A stretch of DNA of 64,000 bases from Granulicella aggregans (GCF_014203275.1 NZ_JACHIP010000007.1:1-64000); one strand, 5' to 3'; shown: positions 45,501-55,812, numbered from the stretch's first letter. Made by a program: numbers and translations. The notes: generated by a model not told the origin, from the sequence alone.

Positions 45501-46916
45501 TTAGACGAGTGCAGGTTCCACAACTGACTCGCGTACCGGATAGGATGTGGGCCGGCCAACGCTCACGTAAGTGAAGTTGTGGCTCGCCATCACTGCCGGA
45601 TCAAACATATTGCGACCGTCGATCAGGATGGAGTAACGCATCGAGCTGTTGAGGCGTGCCAGATCCAGATGCTTGAACTCAGCCCAGTCCGTCAGGATGA
45701 GCAGCGCGTCGGTATCCGCCGCAGCCTCGTAAGCGTCCTTCGCGTAAGTCATCTGCGGTCCGGACGGAATCACTTGCGCAGCCCGTTCCATCGCCGCTGG
45801 ATCGAACGCCACGATCGAGCAGCCTTCAGCCATCAGCATCTCCACAAGCTCAATTGCAGGTGAGTCACGAATATCGTCCGTCTCGCCCTTGAACGCCAGC
45901 CCGAGAACGCCGAGTCGCTTTCCGCGAAGTGTCCACAGTGCCGCGCGAACCTTGCGCACGAACCGTACCTTCTGGTTCGCATTGATCTTCTCTACCTCGG
46001 TCAGCAGGCTGAAGTCCACGCCGAGCTGGTCGGCGACGGAACGAAACGCCGCCACATCCTTCGGGAAACATGAGCCGCCGTATCCGATACCCGGTCGCAG
46101 GAACTTCGGCCCGATGCGCGAATCCAGCCCCATACCATGAGCTACCTGTTGCACGTTCGCGTCCGTCGCCTCGCAGAGGTTCGACACCGCGTTGATGAAC
46201 GAGATCTTCAGCGCCAGGAACGCATTCGAAGCGTGCTTGATGATCTCTGCGCTCTTGGTGGAAGTGAACAGAAGCTGCGGAACCGCGGTCTCATTACACA
46301 TTCCCGGGATCGCATCGGAGGTCTTGTAGTAGCTGCCTTCGGTCAGAGGTGCGTAGATCTTCCCCAGAATCGCTGCTGCGCGCTCGCTGTCCGCACCGAC
46401 CACGATGCGGTCCGGGTGCAGGAAGTCTGCAACCGCTGTACCTTCACGAAGAAACTCGGGGTTCGAGACGACATCGAAGAGGTTCCGCGGAACTCCGTTC
46501 CGCTCCATCGCTCGGCGAATCCACTCGTTGGTGTACACCGGCACAGTGCTCTTCTCGACGATCACCGTGTACTTGTTCAAAGACCGTGCAATCTCACACG
46601 CCACGGCTTCCACATACGAAAGATCCGCGTCGCCGGTCTCGCTCTGCGGTGTTCCCACCGCGATAAAGATCGCATCGCTCTCTCGCGTCGCTTCGGCAAG
46701 ATCAGTCATGAACCGGATACGCTCGTTCCTGTAGCGTCCCAGAAGCTCGGGGAGAAATTCCTCGTGAATCAAGGTTTCGCCGGCGCGTAGTGCGGTGACC
46801 TTGCGCTCATCGTTGTCTACGCAGATAACCTGGTGTCCCATCTCGGCGAAGCACACAGCGGCTACCAGTCCAACGTATCCTGAACCGACGACCGCAATCT
46901 GGATCGAAGATGACAT
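45501..46916 (-). CDS. ugd: UDP-glucose 6-dehydrogenase
   Basis: 471 aa from ATG at 46916 (AGGAGAACCCCTC upstream), preferred over ATG 46937. Oxidises UDP-glucose to UDP-glucuronate for polysaccharide synthesis. GxGYVGL NAD site (VVGSGYVGLV), catalytic Cys in GIGYGGSCFPKDV, EKSTVP. Divergent from the BY-kinase gene, with which it shares a 119-nt promoter region. No partner gene downstream except the truncated SDR. Confidence 0.95.
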   Translation of the reverse strand: MSSSIQIAVVGSGYVGLVAAVCFAEMGHQVICVDNDERKVTALRAGETLIHEEFLPELLGRYRNERIRFMTDLAEATRESDAIFIAVGTPQSETGDADLSYVEAVACEIARSLNKYTVIVEKSTVPVYTNEWIRRAMERNGVPRNLFDVVSNPEFLREGTAVADFLHPDRIVVGADSERAAAILGKIYAPLTEGSYYKTSDAIPGMCNETAVPQLLFTSTKSAEIIKHASNAFLALKISFINAVSNLCEATDANVQQVAHGMGLDSRIGPKFLRPGIGYGGSCFPKDVAAFRSVADQLGVDFSLLTEVEKINANQKVRFVRKVRAALWTLRGKRLGVLGLAFKGETDDIRDSPAIELVEMLMAEGCSIVAFDPAAMERAAQVIPSGPQMTYAKDAYEAAADTDALLILTDWAEFKHLDLARLNSSMRYSILIDGRNMFDPAVMASHNFTYVSVGRPTSYPVRESVVEPALV

Positions 46917-47035
46917 GAGGGGTTCTCCTGTTTTCATTTTTGGCTACCGCTTCATTCTAAGCGAAGACCTTGAACAGTTCATAACCACCGTGATTCGCGA
47001 ATCGAACTCTTAGGTCTTTCGGCTACAATCCCCTT

Positions 47036-49297
47036 ATGGCGTTACAGATAGAGCAGCCTGCCTCACCCAGGGAGTCGGCGAGTTTCACTCCTGCGGGTTC
47101 AGGTGCTACGACAGAGTCATCGCTCTCTGAATCACTCATCGTCCTTAAAAAACGTAAGCTCGTTGTCATTCTTGCCATTACCCTTGGGCTTGTATACGGG
47201 GTCTACCGGGCGGTAACCCAAATCCGCATGTTCGACTCCTCAGCCAAAATTGAGGTTCGAAACGGAGCGTCGCAAGAGTACAAAATCGATCCCGCCCAAG
47301 CGCTCCAGGGCGACTCCACAAGCAACAAGATGGCTGCTGAGGTCGTCATTCTGCAAAGCGACTCGCTGATGATGACGGTTGCTCGCGAGATGAATCTTTG
47401 CAATAACGCTGCCTTCCTCGGCGAAAAAGGCCCTGTCCCGTTCAGTTCGCTCGATGACCTGGCCACCCGCGAAAAGACGCTCCATCGTCTTCACTCCGAG
47501 CTTAAGATTCAGCTCGTCCCGAAGACGGACATCATCAGGCTCAACTACTCCAGTCTCGATCGCAAGCTCTCTGCCGACATCGTGAATCGCGTGATCGCGG
47601 ACTACATCCAGAGAAGCTACGAGACGCGATATCTCTCTACGCAGCGTGTCTCGCAGTGGCTCTCCGGGCAGCTTGACGACTTGAAGCATCAGGTCGAGAC
47701 ATCTCAAGAGCAGATGCTCGACCTCCAGCGCAGGCTCGGCATGCTTGGCCTGGACCCCACCAAGAACCAGAACACGACGACGCTCGAGGACCTCTCCGTT
47801 GCCGTGGCACAGGCAAAGATTCAGCGCATCCTGGCTGAGTCGCGCTACCGGGCCATGACACAAATGGACCCGAATTCCATTGAGGACTCGATCGATCCAA
47901 GCAAGGGTGCCGCGCCTCCGGCTCTCACCTCTCTTCGCACGGCCATCTCGACTGCGAAGGCCACTCTCGCGGATCTCGAGGCGAATCTCGGCCCCAACCA
48001 TCCCCAGGTCAAAGCTCAGAAGGCGCAAATAATTTCTCTGGAGAAGGAGCAGGACAAGGAGCAAGCCCGACTGCTCGCGCAAGCCAAGGAAAACTTTGTC
48101 ATCGCCAAGGCAAGCGAAGACCGCATCGACGCATCCCTTGACGCGCAGAAGCAGGATGCGTACAAGATGCGCAACGATCTCGTCGAGTACACACTCCGTG
48201 CCCGTGAGTTCGAGAGTAATCGCACCTTGTACGAGGGCCTGCTGCAGCGGCTCCGTACCGCGGGAGTCGAAGCTGGCCTGGAGTCATTAGAGATCGACAT
48301 CGTCGATCCTGCAGTTCCCGCTGCTGCCCCGACCCTCAAGCCGAAGTCGACCATCATGATCACCGCGTTCATCGTCAGCGCGCTTGCTGGGATCATGATT
48401 GCCTTCATTCTCGAGAGTCTCGACACCGGCTTGAAGAGCATCGCAGATGTCGAGGCCGCCACTCAGTTGCCATCGCTGGCGATCGTGCCCCGGTTCAAGC
48501 GGGGAGCGGGCGAGGTGACCGACAGGATGTCGATCGCCCAGAAAAATCTCTCGGTCCTCACCTCTCCGAAGTCGCAATTTGCCGAGGCTCTGCGCTCCCT
48601 TCGAACATCCCTCCTGCTCTCGCATACAGGCAAGCCACCGAAGTTTATCCTCTTCACCAGCGCGACTCCGGCTGAAGGCAAGACCACGGTGTCGACCAAC
48701 ACCTCCTGCATCCTCGCGGGTGGTGGAACACGGGTTCTCCTCATCGATGCGGATATGCGCCGCCCGGCTGTTCACCCCCGCTTTGGGCTTAGCGGAAAAA
48801 TCGGCCTCAGCACGTTGCTAACCGGTGGAACGACCTTCGAACAAACTATCCAGAGCGTACCCGAGGCTCCCACGCTCGACATCATCGCAAGCGGTCCGGT
48901 CCCTCCGTTCCCCGCAGAGCTTCTCGGCTCACAAGCGATGAAAGATCTGCTGGCCTACGCAGGCACCGTCTATGACTACGTCGTCATCGACTCGCCGCCC
49001 ATCCTGTCCGTCACCGATGGCGTTATCCTGGCACGCGATGCCGACGCCGTCGCTCTGGTCGTGCGTCACGGAAAGTCCAGCAAGCACATCGTCCGCCGCG
49101 CGCGCGATCTCCTCATCCGTGCAGGAGCTCCCATCACAGGCATCGTGCTCAATGCGGTTGATTTGAATGCACCCGAGTATCAGGGATACTATGGCCAGTC
49201 CGGCTACCACTACTCCGGAAGCGACTCCGAGACCTGGGAGCCCCAATCCACGAAGTCCAACTCCCCCAAGTCTGGCGACTTCGACAGGAAGGGATAA
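47036..49297 (+). CDS. wzc: Bacterial tyrosine kinase/polysaccharide co-polymerase (Wzc-like)
   Basis: 753 aa. TM1 near 42-60, a long periplasmic GNVR/coiled-coil domain, TM2 about 438-460, then a BY-kinase with Walker A TPAEGKTT (K549), Walker A' LLIDADMRRP and Walker B VVIDSPP. The tail holds a Tyr cluster (YQGYYGQSGYHYSGS), the autophosphorylation site. Controls chain length and export of exopolysaccharide. Next gene (Wza-type) starts at 49300, 2 nt after the stop, so they form an operon. Confidence 0.92.
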   Translation: MALQIEQPASPRESASFTPAGSGATTESSLSESLIVLKKRKLVVILAITLGLVYGVYRAVTQIRMFDSSAKIEVRNGASQEYKIDPAQALQGDSTSNKMAAEVVILQSDSLMMTVAREMNLCNNAAFLGEKGPVPFSSLDDLATREKTLHRLHSELKIQLVPKTDIIRLNYSSLDRKLSADIVNRVIADYIQRSYETRYLSTQRVSQWLSGQLDDLKHQVETSQEQMLDLQRRLGMLGLDPTKNQNTTTLEDLSVAVAQAKIQRILAESRYRAMTQMDPNSIEDSIDPSKGAAPPALTSLRTAISTAKATLADLEANLGPNHPQVKAQKAQIISLEKEQDKEQARLLAQAKENFVIAKASEDRIDASLDAQKQDAYKMRNDLVEYTLRAREFESNRTLYEGLLQRLRTAGVEAGLESLEIDIVDPAVPAAAPTLKPKSTIMITAFIVSALAGIMIAFILESLDTGLKSIADVEAATQLPSLAIVPRFKRGAGEVTDRMSIAQKNLSVLTSPKSQFAEALRSLRTSLLLSHTGKPPKFILFTSATPAEGKTTVSTNTSCILAGGGTRVLLIDADMRRPAVHPRFGLSGKIGLSTLLTGGTTFEQTIQSVPEAPTLDIIASGPVPPFPAELLGSQAMKDLLAYAGTVYDYVVIDSPPILSVTDGVILARDADAVALVVRHGKSSKHIVRRARDLLIRAGAPITGIVLNAVDLNAPEYQGYYGQSGYHYSGSDSETWEPQSTKSNSPKSGDFDRKG

Positions 49298-49299
49298 CG

Positions 49300-50316
49300 A
49301 TGAACCTCCTCGCCTCTCTCATCAAAGGAAGCACATCGATGCCCCGCCTCCGGACACTCACCCGCTCCCTTCTTGCGACCCTGCTCCTCTCTTTCGCAAC
49401 GGCATCGGTTCACGCGCAGTTCAGCGGGCCAGGCGTCAAAAGTCCCGTCCCGTCGGACTCCGGCACTCTCACCACCGATGCTGCTCTTCTGCGGCCGACA
49501 AATCGTTCGATCTACCTGGTCCCTGGCGACCTCGTCACCGTACACATCTTCGGCTCACTGGACTATAGCCCCGTCGTTCGCGTCTCGTTGGATCAGACCA
49601 TCCAGCTTCCGCTCATCGGCATCATCTCCGTAAAGGGACTTACCGTCGAGCAGGCCGAAACTCTCATCGCCACAAAGCTCAAGACCTCGGGAATGTACAT
49701 CGACCCCCAGGTAAATATTCAGATCACCGAGTCCGCCAACGGTGTCATCACGGTCGCGGGCGAAAGCCACGCTGTGATTCCGGCAAGCTCGGAGCGCAGG
49801 CTCTTGGAGGTTCTCTCGGCTGCCGGCGGGCTGCCGGTCAACGCGAGCCACACCATTACCATCGATCGCCCCGGCGTCGAAAAGCCCATCGTTGTTGATC
49901 TGGGCAACGATCCCTTGCATAGCCGGGAAGTCAATCTCCCGCTGTACCCCGGCGATACCGTCATCATCTCGAGGGTTGGGGTTGTCTATATGCTGGGCGA
50001 GTTCAAGACCCCTGGCGTCATTCCCATCCAGCAAAACTCTCCTTTGACTTTGCTGCAAGCGACTTCGGTCGCCGGTGGCACTCTTTACGCAGGCAAATAT
50101 CAAGATCTCCGCATCATCCGAACAGTGGATAGCAAGCGTTCCTTCGTCCAGGTTGATGTTCGACGCGTCATGCTCGGCAAGGATCCCGACCCGATCCTTC
50201 AAGCGGACGATGTCGTCTATCTCCCCACCAGCGCTCTTAAATCTGCCGTCGTGTCCGGAGGCCTCAATCTTCTGATCAGCGTAGCCAACCTCGCGATCAT
50301 CTCCGCCCGCTACTAG
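49300..50316 (+). CDS. wza: Wza-type polysaccharide export protein
   Basis: 338 aa; ATG at 49339 (MPRLRTL) is an alternative start. Signal peptide ending SVHAQ, Poly_export domain (about 60-145, YLVPGDLVTVHIFGS, GLTVEQAETLI) and SLBB-type domains (150-230, 235-310). No lipobox Cys, so not an acylated Wza as in E. coli; the C-terminal hydrophobic segment may insert into the outer membrane. Operon partner of the BY-kinase. Confidence 0.9.
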   Translation: MNLLASLIKGSTSMPRLRTLTRSLLATLLLSFATASVHAQFSGPGVKSPVPSDSGTLTTDAALLRPTNRSIYLVPGDLVTVHIFGSLDYSPVVRVSLDQTIQLPLIGIISVKGLTVEQAETLIATKLKTSGMYIDPQVNIQITESANGVITVAGESHAVIPASSERRLLEVLSAAGGLPVNASHTITIDRPGVEKPIVVDLGNDPLHSREVNLPLYPGDTVIISRVGVVYMLGEFKTPGVIPIQQNSPLTLLQATSVAGGTLYAGKYQDLRIIRTVDSKRSFVQVDVRRVMLGKDPDPILQADDVVYLPTSALKSAVVSGGLNLLISVANLAIISARY

Positions 50317-50378
50317 ACGCTTAGTACCACCTTTAGTTGATCGACCGCACGCCGGTGTCCCGTAGACTATGCCCACGA

Positions 50379-51641
50379 ATGCCTAGCGAAACCCAAGCAC
50401 CACACGGCCAGAGACGCCGAATCAGGCTGGCCTACCTTGTAAGCCATCCCATCCAGTACCAAGCCCCGCTCCTCCGTCGCATCGCGCAGGAGCCGGACAT
50501 CGACCTGACTGTCTTCTTTGGGTCGGATTTCTCCCTGCGCAACTATGCGGACAAGGGATTCGGAGTAACGGTGAAGTGGGATGTGCCGCTCGTCGAGGGA
50601 TACAAGCATGAGTTCCTTCCGGCACTCCGCGACAACGGCACTGTATCTCCGTTTACCCCCATCAGCCGAGGCATCCTGAACCGTCTTAGCGGCCGTGGCA
50701 CCGGCCCGGCATTCGACATGCTTTGGGTCCACGGATACGCCAGTGTCAATGCCCTTCAGGGAATCTTTGCAGCGAAGGCGCTTGGCATACCGGTTCTGCT
50801 CCGTGCAGAACCCACGCTGATCGACCGTCCGCGCAGCACCGGCAGGCTTGCCGGAAAGGAACTCTTCTTCCGCACCCTGCGACACCTCATCTCCGGGGTC
50901 GCTCCCATCGGAACGCTCAACTCCGAGTATTGGAAGCACTACCTCAGCCCGGACATACCCTCTTTCCCTATGCCCTACTGTGTCGACAACGCCTACTTCC
51001 ATGCACGCAGCACAGAGGCACAACAGGGGCGAGCGGATCTGCAAGACGAGCTTGGCATTGATCCCTCCCGGCCAGTCATCCTTTTCGCCTCAAAGCTTCA
51101 GGAGCGCAAACGTTGCATCGACCTGATGGAAGCGTATCTCCAGGTGATCACGCGACCGGGGCTGAAGCCTTATCTGGTGATCGTCGGAGATGGCGAAGAG
51201 CGGGCTACTCTTGAAGCACGTGCCGCTCAGAGCGGTGTCGACAGCATTCGGTTCTGCGGCTTCCGCAACCAGTCAGAGCTCCCGCGATTCTTCGATCTCG
51301 CCACAGTCTTCGTACTTCCATCGCGTCACGAGCCATGGGGACTTATCGTTAACGAAGCGATGAATGCCGGTCGGCCCGTCATATTGTCCAACGACGTGGG
51401 CTGCCAGCCCGACCTGGTAACCGATGGCGTCGAAGGCTTCGTGTTCCCGGTGGGCAACGTGAACTCTCTTGCTTCGGCCCTGGTCCGTCTGCTCGAAGAT
51501 CCTGGATGCGCCTCACGCATGGGCCTCCGTGCTCTGAAGAAGATTCAGGAGTACGACTTCGAGGCTGACGTGCGCGGTCTTCGCGCAGCCGCCGCCTCGC
51601 TCACTCGGATCATTGCTGAAAAATCAAAGTCGGTATCTTAG
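50379..51641 (+). CDS. Glycosyltransferase, GT4-like
   Basis: About 420 aa from ATG at 50379. GT-B fold: N-terminal domain begins RIRLAYLVSHPIQYQAPLLRRI, C-terminal donor domain holds VILFASKLQERKRCIDLMEAY and VLPSRHEPWGLIVNEAMNAGRPVILS with the E-x7-E element. Transfers a sugar from an NDP donor to the growing exopolysaccharide repeat, by context. Donor and acceptor are unknown. Confidence 0.88.
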   Translation: MPSETQAPHGQRRRIRLAYLVSHPIQYQAPLLRRIAQEPDIDLTVFFGSDFSLRNYADKGFGVTVKWDVPLVEGYKHEFLPALRDNGTVSPFTPISRGILNRLSGRGTGPAFDMLWVHGYASVNALQGIFAAKALGIPVLLRAEPTLIDRPRSTGRLAGKELFFRTLRHLISGVAPIGTLNSEYWKHYLSPDIPSFPMPYCVDNAYFHARSTEAQQGRADLQDELGIDPSRPVILFASKLQERKRCIDLMEAYLQVITRPGLKPYLVIVGDGEERATLEARAAQSGVDSIRFCGFRNQSELPRFFDLATVFVLPSRHEPWGLIVNEAMNAGRPVILSNDVGCQPDLVTDGVEGFVFPVGNVNSLASALVRLLEDPGCASRMGLRALKKIQEYDFEADVRGLRAAAASLTRIIAEKSKSVS

Positions 51642-51695
51642 TTTGCTCAACCTCGTGCGCCTGATCTTTTGCCGAAGCTGATAGGCTTCCAGTTG

Positions 51696-52880
51696 ATGCG
51701 AACGCTTCACATTATCGGCACGCTCAATCCAGCCTCTGGCGGTCCGGCAGCTGCTGTATCGATGCTTATCGAGTTTTCCGGGCCGGGTCATGCGAGCGAG
51801 GCGGTCACGCTCGATAACCCCTCATCGCCGTTTCTAGAGAACCTTTCTTACCCGGTCACCGCCCTTGGGCCAACGCGAATGAAGTTTGGCTACAACCGAC
51901 GCCTCGTTCCGTGGCTGCGACAAAATGCCTCCCGGTTCGACGCTGTAATCGTCCACGGGCTCTGGCAATACTGCGGTATCGCGACGTGGAGAGCGCTATC
52001 GGGCAAAGTGCCCTACTTCGTCTTCGTGCATGGCATGCTGGATCCCTACTTCAAGCGGGCGTTTCCCTTCAAGCATCTCAAGAAGTGGGCCTATTGGATC
52101 GCTGCGGAACACTGGGTGCTTCGCAGCGCATCAAATGTTCTTTTTACCTGCACCGAAGAAGAGCGGCTGGCTCGCGAAAGCTTCTGGCTTCACCGCTGGA
52201 CGCCGGTTGTCGTCCCTTATGGCTCCAGAACTCCGGACATCGATCTCACACAGGCCGCAGCGGACTTTCACCAGCACTTTCCGCATCTCCAGGGACGTCG
52301 CTATCTCCTCTTCCTGGGCCGCATCGACCGGAAAAAGGGCTGCGACCTGCTTATCGACGCCTTCATCTCGACCGCCGCAAGTGATCCCGCACTCGATCTA
52401 GTCATGGCGGGTCCGGACGAGACTCGATGGCGGCCTCAACTTGAAGAGAGACTTCGGAGAGCCGGAATCAGTCACCGCGTTCACTGGACGGGAATGATCG
52501 CCGGCACCCAAAAATGGGGCGCGTTCGCTACCTGCGAAGCTTTTGTCCTGCCTTCTCACCAGGAGAACTTCGGCATCGCCGTTGCTGAGGCCCTCTCCTG
52601 CGGTCGACCGGTTCTGCTCTCGGACAAGGTCAACATCGCGCCTGAGATCATAGCGGACCACGCGGGTCTCATGGAAACAGACACACTTCAGGGGACAACA
52701 AATCTCCTCCTGTGCTGGATGAAGATGTCGCAAGCGGAGAGAGAGACGATGGGCGCCAATGCGCTCGCCTGCTTTCAGTCGCGCTTCGATATGAAGGCGA
52801 ACGTCACTATCTTCAACGATCTGTTGGAGGCTGCGGCCCATTTACAATCGAACGAGCAGCTGACCCCTGCATCCAGGTAA
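51696..52880 (+). CDS. Glycosyltransferase, GT4 family
   Basis: About 394 aa from ATG at 51696 (MRTLHIIGTLNPASGGPAAAV). GT-B with LFLGRIDRKKGCDLLIDAF and VLPSHQENFGIAVAEALSCGRPVLLS (E-x7-E). Similar in layout to WcaI/mannosyl- or galactosyltransferases of colanic-acid-like clusters, and followed 31 nt on by a WcaF-like acetyltransferase. Confidence 0.88.
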   Translation: MRTLHIIGTLNPASGGPAAAVSMLIEFSGPGHASEAVTLDNPSSPFLENLSYPVTALGPTRMKFGYNRRLVPWLRQNASRFDAVIVHGLWQYCGIATWRALSGKVPYFVFVHGMLDPYFKRAFPFKHLKKWAYWIAAEHWVLRSASNVLFTCTEEERLARESFWLHRWTPVVVPYGSRTPDIDLTQAAADFHQHFPHLQGRRYLLFLGRIDRKKGCDLLIDAFISTAASDPALDLVMAGPDETRWRPQLEERLRRAGISHRVHWTGMIAGTQKWGAFATCEAFVLPSHQENFGIAVAEALSCGRPVLLSDKVNIAPEIIADHAGLMETDTLQGTTNLLLCWMKMSQAERETMGANALACFQSRFDMKANVTIFNDLLEAAAHLQSNEQLTPASR

Positions 52881-52911
52881 CAGGCTCCCACTCGAGACAC
52901 TCGTTCGAATC

Positions 52912-53508
52912 ATGTCCAGACAACCCCTCTACAACGCCGCCGAACATGCCTCGCTGCATACCTCGAGCGACCCTTATCTTCGGCCAGCGTTTTCCCGTGC
53001 GAGCAGGATCGGCAGAGCAAGCTGGAACGTCGTCTGGCTTCTGCTCTACAGGCCGTCACCCAGGCCCTTCCACGCATGGCGCTCGATGCTGCTCAAGCTC
53101 TACGGTGCGAAGATGGGTCCGAACTGCCACTTTTACCCCGGCTCAAAAGTCTGGGCACCCTGGAATCTCTTCTGTGGCGAGCAGGTCACCGCAGCCGACG
53201 GAGCGGAGATCTACAATCCAGCGCCCGTCACCTTCGGCGGACACGCCATTCTTTCTCAGGATGCCTTCGTCTGTGGAGCTACGCATGACTACGACGATCC
53301 AGCGTTTCCTCTGATCGCCTTTGCCATGTCGATCGGCTCCTACGCCTGGGTCTGCGCCCGGGCTTCGGTAGCCCCAGGCGTGAATCTTGGCGATGGAGCC
53401 GTACTGGGCCTTGGTTCTGTGGCCACCCGAGACCTGAAACCATGGACTGTCTACGCTGGTGTTCCCGCGATAGAGATCAAATCTCGCCGTCAGCCTGCAA
53501 CACGGTAA
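52912..53508 (+). CDS. WcaF-like hexapeptide acetyltransferase
   Basis: 198 aa. Left-handed beta-helix fold with isoleucine-patch turns (ITIGSYAWVCARASVAPGVNLGDGAVLGLGSVATRD; NPAPVTFGGHAILSQDAFVCGATHDYDD), as in WcaF and NodL-type O-acetyltransferases. Probably acetylates the exopolysaccharide. Last gene of the cluster. Confidence 0.88.
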   Translation: MSRQPLYNAAEHASLHTSSDPYLRPAFSRASRIGRASWNVVWLLLYRPSPRPFHAWRSMLLKLYGAKMGPNCHFYPGSKVWAPWNLFCGEQVTAADGAEIYNPAPVTFGGHAILSQDAFVCGATHDYDDPAFPLIAFAMSIGSYAWVCARASVAPGVNLGDGAVLGLGSVATRDLKPWTVYAGVPAIEIKSRRQPATR

Positions 53509-53605
53509 AGCCGGATCATCCGGACCTCGCAACTCGATCTGCAAACATGAAGGAAGACTTTATTGTCCCCGCCAGTTCGCACGACCAGTGCCGGTCCGGA
53601 CTTCC

Positions 53606-53989
53606 TTAGCTGCGCAATTTGGCCAGGAGATCCGTGGGATGTACGGGCTTCGCCAGTATCTCGAACTCGTGGCCTTCAGCTCGCGCCTTTTCCAACAAAT
53701 CGGCTGTAGCTGCCTGACCTGAAAACAATAGAATCTTGCACTTGGGAAGTTTCTCCCGCGTAATGATGGCAGTTTCAATCCCGGTCAAGCCTGTCATGAT
53801 GACATCGCTGATCAGCATGTCGGGTTCAAAGGTGTCGAGTGCTTCGATCGCCTTTTCTCCGCTGTAAACTGCCTTCGCTTCGAATCCAGCCTGGTTGAGA
53901 ATAATGGCAAGTGTATTCGCAATCACCTGTTCATCGTCGGCAACAAGTACCTTGGACTTCGGTGCGCTGGTGGGTGTTGTCTCTGGCAT
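53606..53989 (-). CDS. CheY-like response regulator
   Basis: 127-aa stand-alone receiver: ADDE acidic pair (16-19), phospho-Asp in LISDVIM (about residue 56), T/S in LFSGQ, and Lys in AKPVHP. No output domain. Convergent with the acetyltransferase and probably unrelated to it. Confidence 0.88.
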   Translation of the reverse strand: MPETTPTSAPKSKVLVADDEQVIANTLAIILNQAGFEAKAVYSGEKAIEALDTFEPDMLISDVIMTGLTGIETAIITREKLPKCKILLFSGQAATADLLEKARAEGHEFEILAKPVHPTDLLAKLRS

Positions 53990-54174
53990 GTCTTTAGTTT
54001 TCCTTGGGGTTATTACTTCCTTTGGTACAGTACTTCATTATCTGGGACTACAGCGCGTACGAGTCCTCAGTCCACTTCATCATGCTCTGCTCCGTCTAAT
54101 GATACGCTGACCGCTGAGCAGCTTGTCTATTCAACCCCGATTTCAGCCGGACGACTCGCTCTATCCCAAATCCA

Positions 54175-55536
54175 ATGAGTCCCATGCCAGAAGCGATCAT
54201 CCGCGCCGAACGTGTCGAGAAATATTACGCGCAACCCAGCGAGAACCGCATCCAGGTTATCTCGCCGACCGACCTCTCCGTCGTCCCGGGCGAGATCGTC
54301 GCTCTCCTCGGCCCCTCCGGCTCAGGCAAATCGACCCTCATGCGCATGCTGACCGGCCTCTCCATCCCCTCCGCGGGCCAGGTGTACTGGCACGACCGCC
54401 CCATTGGCACCGCCGACGTCAACGTCTCCATCGTCTTCCAGAGCTTTGCGCTCTTCCCCTGGCTTACCGTCTTCGAAAACGTCGAAGCCCCCCTGAAGGC
54501 CCGTGGCATGGAGCCCGCCGAGCGCCGCCGCCGGGCCATGAACATCCTTGACACCGTCGGCCTCGACGGCTTCCAGGCCGCGTACCCCAAGGAGCTCTCC
54601 GGCGGCATGCGCCAGCGTGTCGGCTTCGCGCGGGCGCTTGTAGTCGAGCCCGAGGTCCTCTTCATGGACGAGCCCTTCTCCGCCCTCGACGTCCTCACTG
54701 CGGAGAACCTCCGTTCTGAACTGTTGGAGCTCTGGCAGAAGAAGACCATCCCCACCCAGGCAATCTTCATCGTCACCCACAACATCGAGGAAGCCGTCCT
54801 CCTGGCCGATCGCATCATCGTCCTCGGCCGAAATCCCGGCCATATTCGCACTGACTTCAAGGTCTCTCTCGTCCACCCGCGCGACCGCAAGGCCAGCGCC
54901 TTCACCCAACTGGTCGACTACATCTACAAGGTCCTCACCCAACCCGACGCCAAACCACCCGCTCTGCCCCAGACCGGCGACGGCAAACCAGTCCGCGACC
55001 AGCGTCAGATGCACTACCAGATGCTTCCCCATGCGCGTCCCGGGGGCATCGCTGGCTTGCTCGAGATCCTCATCGATCACGCAGGCAAGGACGACATCTA
55101 CAAGCTTGCCGACGACCTCGCATTCGAGATCGACGACCTCCTCCCCATCGTCGACGCCGCCCAACTCCTCGGCTTCCTCAAGGTCAACGAGGGCGACGCC
55201 GCCATCACCCCGACCGGCACAGAATACGCGAACTCCGAGATCCTTCGTCAGAAGGAACTCTTCCGCATCGCGGCGGTGGAGAACGTGTTGCTGCTTCGGC
55301 AGATTGTCAGAGCCATCGAAGCGAAGTCCGACCGTACTGTACCCGAAGAGTTCTTCCACGACATGCTCGACGAGCAGTTCAGCGAAGACGAGACCCTCCG
55401 GCAGCTAGAGACCGCGATCAACTGGGGCCGCTACGCCGAGCTCTTCGACTACGACGCCTCCCGCCGCCGCTTCATCCAGCCCGAGAAGCTCCACGAAGAC
55501 GCGAACGACGAGGAAGCCGCCGAGATCGACGCTTAG
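54175..55536 (+). CDS. NitT/TauT-type ABC ATPase with C-terminal AAA-associated domain
   Basis: 453 aa. ABC domain (1-250): Walker A GPSGSGKS, FQSFALFPWLTVFENVEAPL, LSGGMRQRVGFARAL, LFMDEPFSALD, VTHN. Then a helical ~160-residue AAA_assoc_C domain (PF09821-like: IAGLLEILIDHAGKDDIYKLADDL) seen in bicarbonate/nitrate-type importers. No permease or binding protein is adjacent, so it is orphan here. ATG at 54175; ATG 54184 possible. Confidence 0.88.
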   Translation: MSPMPEAIIRAERVEKYYAQPSENRIQVISPTDLSVVPGEIVALLGPSGSGKSTLMRMLTGLSIPSAGQVYWHDRPIGTADVNVSIVFQSFALFPWLTVFENVEAPLKARGMEPAERRRRAMNILDTVGLDGFQAAYPKELSGGMRQRVGFARALVVEPEVLFMDEPFSALDVLTAENLRSELLELWQKKTIPTQAIFIVTHNIEEAVLLADRIIVLGRNPGHIRTDFKVSLVHPRDRKASAFTQLVDYIYKVLTQPDAKPPALPQTGDGKPVRDQRQMHYQMLPHARPGGIAGLLEILIDHAGKDDIYKLADDLAFEIDDLLPIVDAAQLLGFLKVNEGDAAITPTGTEYANSEILRQKELFRIAAVENVLLLRQIVRAIEAKSDRTVPEEFFHDMLDEQFSEDETLRQLETAINWGRYAELFDYDASRRRFIQPEKLHEDANDEEAAEIDA

Positions 55537-55812
55537 CCCACGCCGAACTCTTTTCCTGCCCGAAGCTTCTTGCCTCGCCTAAGGGCGCGGCTTCAGCCGT
55601 GCTGCTTCTGTTGACCCTCCCAGGGCTCCAGCCGCGGAGTTAGGCTTTCCATACGTAACTTCCACTCCACGAGGACTTCCCTGAATCCGCCTAAAGCCAG
55701 ACTCCGTATGTCTATCGAGGACGCGACGAAAGAAACTTCACGCCCACATTGTTTTCGTGAAACGATTTTGACGTTCGCTGCACACTCCTGAGTCAGCCCC
55801 ACGAGGTTCCCA

